A stretch of DNA of 64,000 nucleotides, taken from assembly GCF_041146795.1 (NCBI RefSeq), contig NC_135174.1, positions 5,891,878 through 5,955,877 of the forward strand, read 5' to 3'. Source of the stretch: Maylandia zebra (taxonomy: Eukaryota; Chordata; Actinopteri; Cichliformes; Cichlidae). Every line of letters begins with the position of its first letter. Positions within the stretch are counted from its first letter, which is position 1. Positions 10,120 to 20,836 of the stretch are shown here, in pieces. Below the pieces are notes generated by a model, which ran no database searches, was not told the DNA's origin, and worked only from the letters and a program-made list of their open reading frames with translations. The translations under genes were made by a program, and so were the position numbers.

Positions 10120-10372
10120 CAGTACTGTACTCTGCTTCAAAGAAGCCAAACTTTAAGTGTTTTTGAGTAATAGCTGTCCAGACTTTCAGAAGCTCTTTCA
10201 AAGTTTTTCAGAGGATATCGGGCACATTTTCATACCTAGCAAAGAGTCATTTTAAATTGTATTTTTAGGCACTTCATTATTAGGTTGGTTGGTGGCTCAA
10301 TGCTTACTCAAACCTTATTTCTTTTTCTTTTCATTGTAATAGCTGTAAAAGTTTACAGCTATGTTAGCAGAG
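10120..10372. other. Intergenic, nothing secure
   Basis: A short minus-strand reading at about 10145-10235 looks mildly protein-like, but has stops on both sides and no recognisable family. I do not annotate it as a gene. Confidence 0.35.
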
Positions 10373-10584
10373 ATAAGATAAGATAAACCTTTATTAGTCC
10401 CACATCTCGGAAATTAGTTGTGTCACAGCAGAAAGTGGACTGTGCAAAGTAACAACAGCAAAAAGAAAAATAATGGAATAGAATAAGATAAGAGAATAAC
10501 ATTTTTTTATTTAAATGGTAAAACACAGTTTTTAAATAATTATAATGTTGCAAATATTTAAACAAGTTTAACATATTACTAATA
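10373..10584 (-). mobile_element. LINE 3' tail fragment
   Basis: It starts with tandem AGATA copies next to AACCTTTATTAGTCCCAC, which on the minus strand is the ...GGGACTAATAAAGG 3' end plus short-repeat tail typical of fish CR1/L2/Rex1-type LINEs. The 5' part is missing. It sits directly against the left edge of the satellite array. Confidence 0.6.
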
Positions 10585-10757
10585 AAAAGAAAAACAAAAC
10601 ATACTTTTCTTTTCTCTTTAATTCAAACCACTTTCCAGAAAGTGTAATTGTTTAGAATGAAGACAGAAGTAGGTAGGTAGGTTTCCATGTGTAATTGATG
10701 TGTAAGAATATTGCAGAATCTGCTGTGCTGTGTACTTTGTAAAAACCATGAGAAGGG

Positions 10758-10784
10758 CTGGCTGGCTGGCTGGCTGGCTGGCTG
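10758..10784. repeat. (GGCT)n microsatellite inside units (first copy)
   Basis: Tandem GGCT follows GAGAAG in every unit. Copy number is two in B, three or five in C, and about three to ten in A, the longest near 23.70 kb. It is the main source of length differences between A units. Confidence 0.9.
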
Positions 10785-10829
10785 GAGAAGAAATGATAAA
10801 TGTCCTTTTTTTTAACCATTCTCTCGGCC

Positions 10830-10914
10830 GGCCGTTTGGCGTATGATGTGTGGCAGAGCACTCTGGTACAGAGCGCCGCCAGTTCGAACCCCCACGATCT
10901 CGCTGCCACGGCCC
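10830..10914 (+). promoter_or_regulatory. tRNA-like segment of class A units (first copy), possible Pol III promoter
   Basis: This segment is present in A units and absent from B. It is flanked by CGGCC at 10825-10829 and 10909-10913. Its ends are complementary: GGCCGT pairs with ACGGCC, and after a two-base bulge GGC pairs with GCC. An A-box-like TGGCAGAGCAC is at 10851-10861, a CTCTG-GTA-CAGAG stem-loop follows, and a B-box-like GTTCGAACCCC is at 10882-10892. A TTTT run about 60 bases downstream (10952) could end a short transcript. The tRNA fold is incomplete: the anticodon arm is missing and the T stem mispaired. It could be a decayed tRNA or SINE head. Transcription is not shown. Confidence 0.45.
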
Positions 10915-13326
10915 TGGCTTGGGGGGCGGGGATGCGCATTGGCGTTTCCCCTTTTGCCTTTTCCTGCTCCAGCCAAGTCCTCCGCCTGCTCCAGCCAAGT
11001 CCTCTGCCTGCTCGACATCTCTCCTATTACCTTTTATTACGCTTGCACTCATGCCTTTGCCTTTCACCACTTCAAAACTGCGCCTACTTCAATATTACCT
11101 TCATATGCTCTCTTTGCTTTTCGCCTTCCTCACTACACTAAGTACCATTTTTTAACGCTGTGTACTCACTCTTGCTAAGTACATGTGAACAGATCTTGAA
11201 GAAAAAAAACAAAACAAAACATACTTTTCTTTTCTCTTTAATTCAAACCACTTTACAGAAAGTACAATTGTTTACAATGAACAAAGGAGTAGGTAGGTTT
11301 CCAATGCTTAATTAGTGTGTAAGAATATTGCAGAATCTGCTGTGCTGTGTACTTTGGAAAAACCATGAGAAGGGCTGGCTGGCTGAAGAAGAAATGATAA
11401 ATGTCCTTTTTTTTCAAGCCTTCTCTCGGCCTGGCTTGGGGGGCGGGGAGACGTGCACTCGCCTTTCCTTTTTGCTTTTTCCTGCTCTTGCCAAGTCCTC
11501 TGCCGGCTCGACATCTCTCCTATTAGCTTTTATTAGGCTTGCACTCATGCCTTTGCCTTTCACCACTTCAAAAGTGCGCCTACTTGAATATTACCTTGGT
11601 AGGCTCTCTTTGTTTTTGGCCTTCCTCACTACACCGTGAAGAGATGTTGAATAAAAAAAAGCAAAGAAAAGATGGTTTTGTTTTGTGTTTTATTGAAAGC
11701 ACTTTCCAGAAAGTGTAATTGTTTAGAATGAAGACAGAAGTAGGTAGGTAGGTTTCCATGTGTAATTGATGTGTAAGAATATTGCAGAATCTGCTGTGCT
11801 GTGTACTTTGTAAAAACCATGAGAAGGGCTGGCTGGCTGGCTGGCTGGCTGTGTACTCACTCTTGCTAAGTACATGTGAACAGATCTTGAAGAAAAAAAA
11901 CAAAACAAAACATACTTTTCTTTTCTCTTTAATTCAAACCACTTTACAGAAAGTACAATTGTTTACAATGAACAAAGGAGTAGGTAGGTTTCCAATGCTT
12001 AATTAGTGTGTAAGAATATTGCAGAATCTGCTGTGCTGTGTACTTTGGAAAAACCATGAGAAGGGCTGGCTGGCTGAAGAAGAAATGATAAATGTCCTTT
12101 TTTTTCAAGCCTTCTCTCGGCCTGGCTTGGGGGGCGGGGAGACGTGCACTCGCCTTTCCTTTTTGCTTTTTCCTGCTCTTGCCAAGTCCTCTGCCGGCTC
12201 TACATCTCTCCTATTAGCTTTTATTAGGCTTGCACTCATGCCTTTGCCTTTCACCACTTCAAAAGTGCGCCTACTTGAATATTACCTTGGTAGGCTCTCT
12301 TTGTTTTTGGCCTTCCTCACTACACCGTGAAGAGATGTTGAATAAAAAAAAGCAAAGAAAAGATGGTTTTGTTTTGTGTTTTATTGAAAGCACTTTCCAG
12401 AAAGTGTAATTGTTTAGAATGAAGACAGAAGTAGGTAGGTAGGTTTCCATGTGTAATTGATGTGTAAGAATATTGCAGAATCTGCTGTGTTGTGTACTTT
12501 GTAAAAACCATGAGAAGGGCTGGCTGGCTGGCTGGCTGGCTGTGTACTCACTCTTGCTAAGTACATGTGAACAGATCTTGAAGAAAAAAAACAAAACAAA
12601 ACATACTTTTCTTTTCTCTTTAATTCAAACCACTTTACAGAAAGTACAATTGTTTACAATGAACAAAGGAGTAGGTAGGTTTCCAATGCTTAATTAGTGT
12701 GTAAGAATATTGCAGAATCTGCTGTGCTGTGTACTTTGGAAAAACCATGAGAAGGGCTGGCTGGCTGGCTGGCTGGCTGGCTGGAGAAGAAATGATAAAT
12801 GTCCTTTTTTTTAACCATTCTCTCGGCCGGCCGTTTGGCGTATGATGTGTGGCAGAGCACTCTGGTACAGAGCGCCGCCAGTTCGAACCCCCACGATCTC
12901 GCTGCCACGGCCCTGGCTTGGGGGGCGGGGATGCGCATTCGCGTTTCGCCTTTTGCCTTTTCCTGCTCCAGCCAAGTCCTCCGCCTGCTCCAGCCAAGTC
13001 CTCTGCCTGCTCGACATCTCTCCTATTACCTTTTATTACGCTTGCACTCATGCCTTTGCCTTTCACCACTTCAAAACTGCGCCTACTTCAATATTACCTT
13101 CATATGCTCTCTTTACTTTTCGCCTTCCTCACTACACTAAGTACCATTTTTTAACGCTGTGTACTCACTCTTGCTAAGTACATGTGAACAGATCTTGAAG
13201 AAAAAAAACAAAACAAAACATACTTTTCTTTTCTCTTTAATTCAAACCACTTTACAGAAAGTACAATTGTTTACAATGAACAAAGGAGTAGGTAGGTTTC
13301 CAATGCTTAATTAGTGTGTAAGAATA

Positions 13327-13780
13327 TTGCAGAATCTGCTGTGCTGTGTACTTTGGAAAAACCATGAGAAGGGCTGGCTGGCTGAAGAAGAAATGATAAA
13401 TGTCCTTTTTTTTCAAGCCTTCTCTCGGCCTGGCTTGGGGGGCGGGGAGACGTGCACTCGCCTTTCCTTTTTGCTTTTTCCTGCTCTTGCCAAGTCCTCT
13501 GCCGGCTCTACATCTCTCCTATTAGCTTTTATTAGGCTTGCACTCATGCCTTTGCCTTTCACCACTTCAAAAGTGCGCCTACTTGAATATTACCTTGGTA
13601 GGCTCTCTTTGTTTTTGGCCTTCCTCACTACACCGTGAAGAGATGTTGAATAAAAAAAAGCAAAGAAAAGATGGTTTTGTTTTGTGTTTTATTGAAAGCA
13701 CTTTCCAGAAAGTGTAATTGTTTAGAATGAAGACAGAAGTAGGTAGGTAGGTTTCCATGTGTAATTGATGTGTAAGAATA
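13327..13780 (+). repeat. Example class B unit (454 bp)
   Basis: B has the common head but always two GGCT repeats followed by AAGAAGAAATG. It lacks the ~84-bp segment (CTCGGCC runs directly into TGGCTTGG), has one diverged copy of the 22-bp motif, and has its own tail (GTGAAGAGATGTTG, then GGTTTTGTTTTGTG). The tail is homologous to that of A but clearly diverged and lacks the GTACTCACTC stretch. B may be the older form of the repeat or a separate lineage co-amplified with A. Confidence 0.9.
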
Positions 13781-14017
13781 TTGCAGAATCTGCTGTGTTG
13801 TGTACTTTGTAAAAACCATGAGAAGGGCTGGCTGGCTGGCTGGCTGGCTGTGTACTCACTCTTGCTAAGTACATGTGAACAGATCTTGAAGAAAAAAAAC
13901 AAAACAAAACATACTTTTCTTTTCTCTTTAATTCAAACCACTTTACAGAAAGTACAATTGTTTACAATGAACAAAGGAGTAGGTAGGTTTCCAATGCTTA
14001 ATTAGTGTGTAAGAATA
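13781..14017 (+). repeat. Example class C unit (237 bp), deletion derivative
   Basis: The common head and (GGCT)5 join directly to GTGTACTCACTC of the A tail, skipping the whole GC-rich core. A has CGCTGTGTACTCAC at this point and C has GGCTGTGTACTCAC, so the junction carries a GCTG microhomology. Two C units (near 34.32 and 40.05 kb) have only three GGCT copies; the rest have five. Confidence 0.9.
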
Positions 14018-14626
14018 TTGCAGAATCTGCTGTGCTGTGTACTTTGGAAAAACCATGAGAAGGGCTGGCTGGCTGGCTGGCTGGAGAAGAAATGATAAAT
14101 GTCCTTTTTTTTAACCATTCTCTCGGCCGGCCGTTTGGCGTATGATGTGTGGCAGAGCACTCTGGTACAGAGCGCCGCCAGTTCGAACCCCCACGATCTC
14201 GCTGCCACGGCCCTAGCTTGGGGGTCGGGGATGCGCATTCGCGTTTCCCCTTTTGCCTTTTCCTGCTCCAGCCAAGTCCTCCGCCTGCTCCAGCCAAGTC
14301 CTCCGCCTGCTCGACATCTCTCCTATTACCTTTTATTACGCTTGCACTCATGCCTTTGCCTTTCACCACTTCAAAACTGCGCCTACTTCAATATTACCTT
14401 CATATGCTCTCTTTGCTTTTCGCCTTCCTCACTACACTAAGTACCATTTTTTAACGCTGTGTACTCACTCTTGCTAAGTACATGTGAACAGATCTTGAAG
14501 AAAAAAAACAAAACAAAACATACTTTTCTTTTCTCTTTAATTCAAACCACTTTACAGAAAGTACAATTGTTTACAATGAACAAAGGAGTAGGTAGGTTTC
14601 CAATGCTTAATTAGTGTGTAAGAATA
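14018..14626 (+). repeat. Example class A unit (609 bp)
   Basis: Order within the unit is: common head; (GGCT)n followed by GGAGAAGAAATG; a T8 run; CTCGGCC; the ~84-bp tRNA-like segment; a GC-rich stretch; one or two copies of a 22-bp motif (CTGCTCCAGCCAAGTCCTCC at its core); a mixed region with GTACTCACTC; and an A-rich then T-rich tail. Length varies with GGCT number and with the 22-bp motif (one copy at 23.3, 29.1, 34.8, 40.5, 45.0 and 45.6 kb, two elsewhere). A units at 15.96, 23.76, 30.12 and 35.84 kb share a private short deletion, with CTACCCTGG replacing the longer GCCACGGCCCTGG. Confidence 0.9.
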
Positions 14627-15287
14627 TTGCAGAATCTGCTGTGCTGTGTACTTTGTAAAAACCATGAGAAGGGCTGGCTGGCTGGCTGGCTGGCTGGCTG
14701 GAGAAGAAATGATAAATGTCCTTTTTTTTAACCATTCTCTCGGCCGGCCGTTTGGCATATGATGTGTGGCAGAGCACTCTGGTACAGAGCGCCGCCAGTT
14801 CGAACCCCCACGATCTCGCTGCCACGGCCCTGGCTTGGGGGGTGGGGATGCGCATTCGCGTTTCCCTTTTGCCTTTTCCTGCTCCAGCCAAGTCCTCCGC
14901 CTGCTCCAGCCAAGTCCTCTGCCTGCTTGACATCTCTCCTATTACCTTTTATTACGCTTGCACTCATGCCTTTGCCTTTCACCACTTCAAAACTGCGCCT
15001 ACTTCAATATTACCTTCATATGCTCTCTTTGCTTTTCGCCTTCCTCACTACACTAAGTACCATTTTTTAACGCTGTGTACTCACTCTTGCTAAGTACATG
15101 TGAACAGATCTTGAAGAAAAAAAACAAAACAAAACATACTTTTCTTTTCTCTTTAATTCAAACCACTTTACAGAAAGTACAATTGTTTACAATGAACAAA
15201 GGAGTAGGTAGGTTTCCAATGCTTAATTAGTGTGTAAGAATATTGCAGAATCTGCTGTGCTGTGTACTTTGTAAAAACCATGAGAAG

Positions 15288-15321
<34 letters not shown>

Positions 15322-15908
15322 AGAAGAAATGATAAATGTCCTTTTTTTTAACCATTCTCTCGGCCGGCCGTTTGGCATATGATGTGTGGCAGAGCACTCT
15401 GGTACAGAGCGCCGCCAGTTCGAACCCCCACGATCTCGCTGCCACGGCCCTGGCTTGGGGGATGGGTATGCGCATTCGCGTTTCCCCTTTTGCCTTTTCC
15501 TGCTCCAGCCAAGTCCTCCGCCTGCTCCAGCCAAGTCCTCTGCCTGCTCGACATCTCTCCTATTACCTTTTATTACGCTTGCACTCATGCCTTTGCCTTT
15601 CACCACTTCAAAACTGCGCCTACTTCAATATTACCTTCATATGCTCTCTTTGCTTTTCGCCTTCCTCACTACACTAAGTACCATTTTTTAACGCTGTGTA
15701 CTCACTCTTGCTAAGTACATGTGAACAGATCTTGAAGAAAAAAAACAAAACAAAACATACTTTTCTTTTCTCTTTAATTCAAACCACTTTACAGAAAGTA
15801 CAATTGTTTACAATGAACAAAGGAGTAGGTAGGTTTCCAATGCTTAATTAGTGTGTAAGAATATTGCAGAATCTGCTGTGCTGTGTACTTTGGAAAAACC
15901 ATGAGAAG

Positions 15909-15942
<34 letters not shown>

Positions 15943-18900
15943 AGAAGAAATGATAAATGTCCTTTTTTTTAACCATTCTCTCGGCCGGCCGTTTGGCGTA
16001 TGATGTGTGGCAGAGCACTCTGGTACAGAGCGCCGCCAGTTCGAACCCCCACGATCTCGCTACCCTGGCTTGGGGGGCGGGGATGCGCATTCGCGTTTCG
16101 CCTTTTGCCTTTTCCTGCTCCAGCCAAGTCCTCCGCCTGCTCCAGCCAAGTCCTCTGCCTGCTCGACATCTCTCCTATTACCTTTTATTACGCTTGCACT
16201 CATGCCTTTGCCTTTCACCACTTCAAAACTGCGCCTACTTCAATATTACCTTCATATGCTCTCTTTACTTTTCGCCTTCCTCACTACACTAAGTACCATT
16301 TTTTAACGCTGTGTACTCACTCTTGCTAAGTACATGTGAACAGATCTTGAAGAAAAAAAACAAAACAAAACATACTTTTCTTTTCTCTTTAATTCAAACC
16401 ACTTTACAGAAAGTACAATTGTTTACAATGAACAAAGGAGTAGGTAGGTTTCCAATGCTTAATTAGTGTGTAAGAATATTGCAGAATCTGCTGTGCTGTG
16501 TACTTTGGAAAAACCATGAGAAGGGCTGGCTGGCTGAAGAAGAAATGATAAATGTCCTTTTTTTTCAAGCCTTCTCTCGGCCTGGCTTGGGGGGCGGGGA
16601 GACGTGCACTCGCCTTTCCTTTTTGCTTTTTCCTGCTCTTGCCAAGTCCTCTGCCGGCTCTACATCTCTCCTATTAGCTTTTATTAGGCTTGCACTCATG
16701 CCTTTGCCTTTCACCACTTCAAAAGTGCGCCTACTTGAATATTACCTTGGTAGGCTCTCTTTGTTTTTGGCCTTCCTCACTACACCGTGAAGAGATGTTG
16801 AATAAAAAAAAGCAAAGAAAAGATGGTTTTGTTTTGTGTTTTATTGAAAGCACTTTCCAGAAAGTGTAATTGTTTAGAATGAAGACAGAAGTAGGTAGGT
16901 AGGTTTCCATGTGTAATTGATGTGTAAGAATATTGCAGAATCTGCTGTGTTGTGTACTTTGTAAAAACCATGAGAAGGGCTGGCTGGCTGGCTGGCTGGC
17001 TGTGTACTCACTCTTGCTAAGTACATGTGAACAGATCTTGAAGAAAAAAAACAAAACAAAACATACTTTTCTTTTCTCTTTAATTCAAACCACTTTACAG
17101 AAAGTACAATTGTTTACAATGAACAAAGGAGTAGGTAGGTTTCCAATGCTTAATTAGTGTGTAAGAATATTGCAGAATCTGCTGTGCTGTGTACTTTGGA
17201 AAAACCATGAGAAGGGCTGGCTGGCTGGCTGGCTGGAGAAGAAATGATAAATGTCCTTTTTTTTAACCATTCTCTCGGCCGGCCGTTTGGCGTATGATGT
17301 GTGGCAGAGCACTCTGGTACAGAGCGCCGCCAGTTCGAACCCCCACGATCTCGCTGCCACTGCCCTAGATTGGGGGTCGGGGATGCGCATTCGCGTTTCC
17401 CCTTTTGCCTTTTCCTGCTCCAGCCAAGTCCTCCGCCTGCTCCAGCCAAGTCCTCCGCCTGCTCGACATCTCTCCTATTACCTTTTATTACGCTTGCACT
17501 CATGCCTTTGCCTTTCACCACTTCAAAACTGCGCCTACTTCAATATTACCTTCATATGCTCTCTTTGCTTTTCGCCTTCCTCACTACACTAAGTACCATT
17601 TTTTAACGCTGTGTACTCACTCTTGCTAAGTACATGTGAACAGATCTTGAAGAAAAAAAACAAAACAAAACATACTTTTCTTTTCTCTTTAATTCAAACC
17701 ACTTTACAGAAAGTACAATTGTTTACAATGAACAAAGGAGTAGGTAGGTTTCCAATGCTTAATTAGTGTGTAAGAATATTGCAGAATCTGCTGTGCTGTG
17801 TACTTTGGAAAAACCATGAGAAGGGCTGGCTGGCTGGCTGGCTGGAGAAGAAATGATAAATGTCCTTTTTTTTAACCATTCTCTCGGCCGGCCGTTTGGC
17901 ATATGATGTGTGGCAGAGCACTCTGGTACAGAGCGCCGCCAGTTCGAACCCCCACGATCTCGCTGCCACGGCCCTGGCTTGGGGGGCGGGGATGCGCATT
18001 CGCGTTTCGCCTTTTGCCTTTTCCTGCTCCAGCCAAGTCCTCCGCCTGCTCCAGCCAAGTCCTCTGCCTGCTCGACATCTCTCCTATTACCTTTTATTAC
18101 GCTTGCACTCATGCCTTTGCCTTTCACCACTTCAAAACTGCGCCTACTTCAATATTACCTTCATATGCTCTCTTTGCTTTTCGCCTTCCTCACTACACTA
18201 AGTACCATTTTTTAACGCTGTGTACTCACTCTTGCTAAGTACATGTGAACAGATCTTGAAGAAAAAAAACAAAACAAAACATACTTTTCTTTTCTCTTTA
18301 ATTCAAACCACTTTACAGAAAGTACAATTGTTTACAATGAACAAAGGAGTAGGTAGGTTTCCAATGCTTAATTAGTGTGTAAGAATATTGCAGAATCTGC
18401 TGTGCTGTGTACTTTGGAAAAACCATGAGAAGGGCTGGCTGGCTGAAGAAGAAATGATAAATGTCCTTTTTTTTCAAGCCTTCTCTCGGCCTGGCTTGGG
18501 GGGCGGGGAGACGTGCACTCGCCTTTCCTTTTTGCTTTTTCCTGCTCTTGCCAAGTCCTCTGCCGGCTCTACATCTCTCCTATTAGCTTTTATTAGGCTT
18601 GCACTCATGCCTTTGCCTTTCACCACTTCAAAAGTGCGCCTACTTGAATATTACCTTGGTAGGCTCTCTTTGTTTTTGGCCTTCCTCACTACACCGTGAA
18701 GAGATGTTGAATAAAAAAAAGCAAAGAAAAGATGGTTTTGTTTTGTGTTTTATTGAAAGCACTTTCCAGAAAGTGTAATTGTTTAGAATGAAGACAGAAG
18801 TAGGTAGGTAGGTTTCCATGTGTAATTGATGTGTAAGAATATTGCAGAATCTGCTGTGTTGTGTACTTTGTAAAAACCATGAGAAGGGCTGGCTGGCTGG

Positions 18901-20802
18901 CTGGCTGGCTGTGTACTCACTCTTGCTAAGTACATGTGAACAGATCTTGAAGAAAAAAAACAAAACAAAACATACTTTTCTTTTCTCTTTAATTCAAACC
19001 ACTTTACAGAAAGTACAATTGTTTACAATGAACAAAGGAGTAGGTAGGTTTCCAATGCTTAATTAGTGTGTAAGAATATTGCAGAATCTGCTGTGCTGTG
19101 TACTTTGGAAAAACCATGAGAAGGGCTGGCTGGCTGGCTGGCTGGAGAAGAAATGATAAATGTCCTTTTTTTTAACCATTCTCTCGGCCGGCCGTTTGGC
19201 GTATGATGTGTGGCAGAGCACTCTGGTACAGAGCGCCGCCAGTTCGAACCCCCACGATCTCGCTGCCACGGCCCTAGCTTGGGGGTCGGGGATGCGCATT
19301 CGCGTTTCCCCTTTTGCCTTTTCCTGCTCCAGCCAAGTCCTCCGCCTGCTCCAGCCAAGTCCTCCGCCTGCTCGACATCTCTCCTATTACCTTTTATTAC
19401 GCTTGCACTCATGCCTTTGCCTTTCACCACTTCAAAACTGCGCCTACTTCAATATTACCTTCATATGCTCTCTTTGCTTTTCGCCTTCCTCACTACACTA
19501 AGTACCATTTTTTAACGCTGTGTACTCACTCTTGCTAAGTACATGTGAACAGATCTTGAAGAAAAAAAACAAAACAAAACATACTTTTCTTTTCTCTTTA
19601 ATTCAAACCACTTTACAGAAAGTACAATTGTTTACAATGAACAAAGGAGTAGGTAGGTTTCCAATGCTTAATTAGTGTGTAAGAATATTGCAGAATCTGC
19701 TGTGCTGTGTACTTTGGAAAAACCATGAGAAGGGCTGGCTGGCTGGCTGGCTGGCTGGCTGGAGAAGAAATGATAAATGTCCTTTTTTTTAACCATTCTC
19801 TCGGCCGGCCGTTTGGCATATGATGTGTGGCAGAGCACTCTGGTACAGAGCGCCGCCAGTTCGAACCCCCACGATCTCGCTGCCACGGCACTGGCTTGGG
19901 GGGTGGGGATGCGCATTCGCGTTTCCCTTTTGCCTTTTCCTGCTCCAGCCAAGTCCTCCGCCTGCTCCAGCCAAGTCCTCTGCCTGCTTGACATCTCTCC
20001 TATTACCTTTTATTACGCTTGCACTCATGCCTTTGCCTTTCACCACTTCAAAACTGCGCCTACTTCAATATTACCTTCATATGCTCTCTTTGCTTTTCGC
20101 CTTCCTCACTACACTAAGTACCATTTTTTAACGCTGTGTACTCACTCTTGCTAAGTACATGTGAACAGATCTTGAAGAAAAAAAACAAAACAAAACATAC
20201 TTTTCTTTTCTCTTTAATTCAAACCACTTTACAGAAAGTACAATTGTTTACAATGAACAAAGGAGTAGGTAGGTTTCCAATGCTTAATTAGTGTGTAAGA
20301 ATATTGCAGAATCTGCTGTGCTGTGTACTTTGTAAAAACCATGAGAAGGGCTGGCTGGCTGAAGAAGAAATGATAAATGTCCTTTTTTTTCAAGCCTTCT
20401 CTCGGCCTGGCTTGGGGGGCGGGGAGACGTGCACTCGCCTTTCCTTTTTGCTTTTTCCTGCTCTTGCCAAGTCCTCTGCCGGCTCTACATCTCTCCTATT
20501 AGCTTTTATTAGGCTTGCACTCATGCCTTTGCCTTTCACCACTTCAAAAGTGCGCCTACTTGAATATTACCTTGGTAGGCTCTCTTTGTTTTTGGCCTTC
20601 CTCACTACACCGTGAAGAGATGTTGAATAAAAAAAAGCAAAGAAAAGATGGTTTTGTTTTGTGTTTTATTGAAAGCACTTTCCAGAAAGTGTAATTGTTT
20701 AGAATGAAGACAGAAGTAGGTAGGTAGGTTTCCATGTGTAATTGATGTGTAAGAATATTGCAGAATCTGCTGTGCTGTGTACTTTGTAAAAACCATGAGA
20801 AG

Positions 20803-20836
<34 letters not shown>

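Noticed and set aside
10145-10235. Minus-strand short protein-like reading
   Set aside because: It is broken by stops, no family was recognised, and it lies next to repeat DNA.
10830-10914. Functional tRNA gene in each A unit
   Set aside because: The B-box-like motif is good, but the anticodon arm is missing and the T stem does not pair, so it cannot be a working tRNA. It is kept only as a tRNA-like segment.
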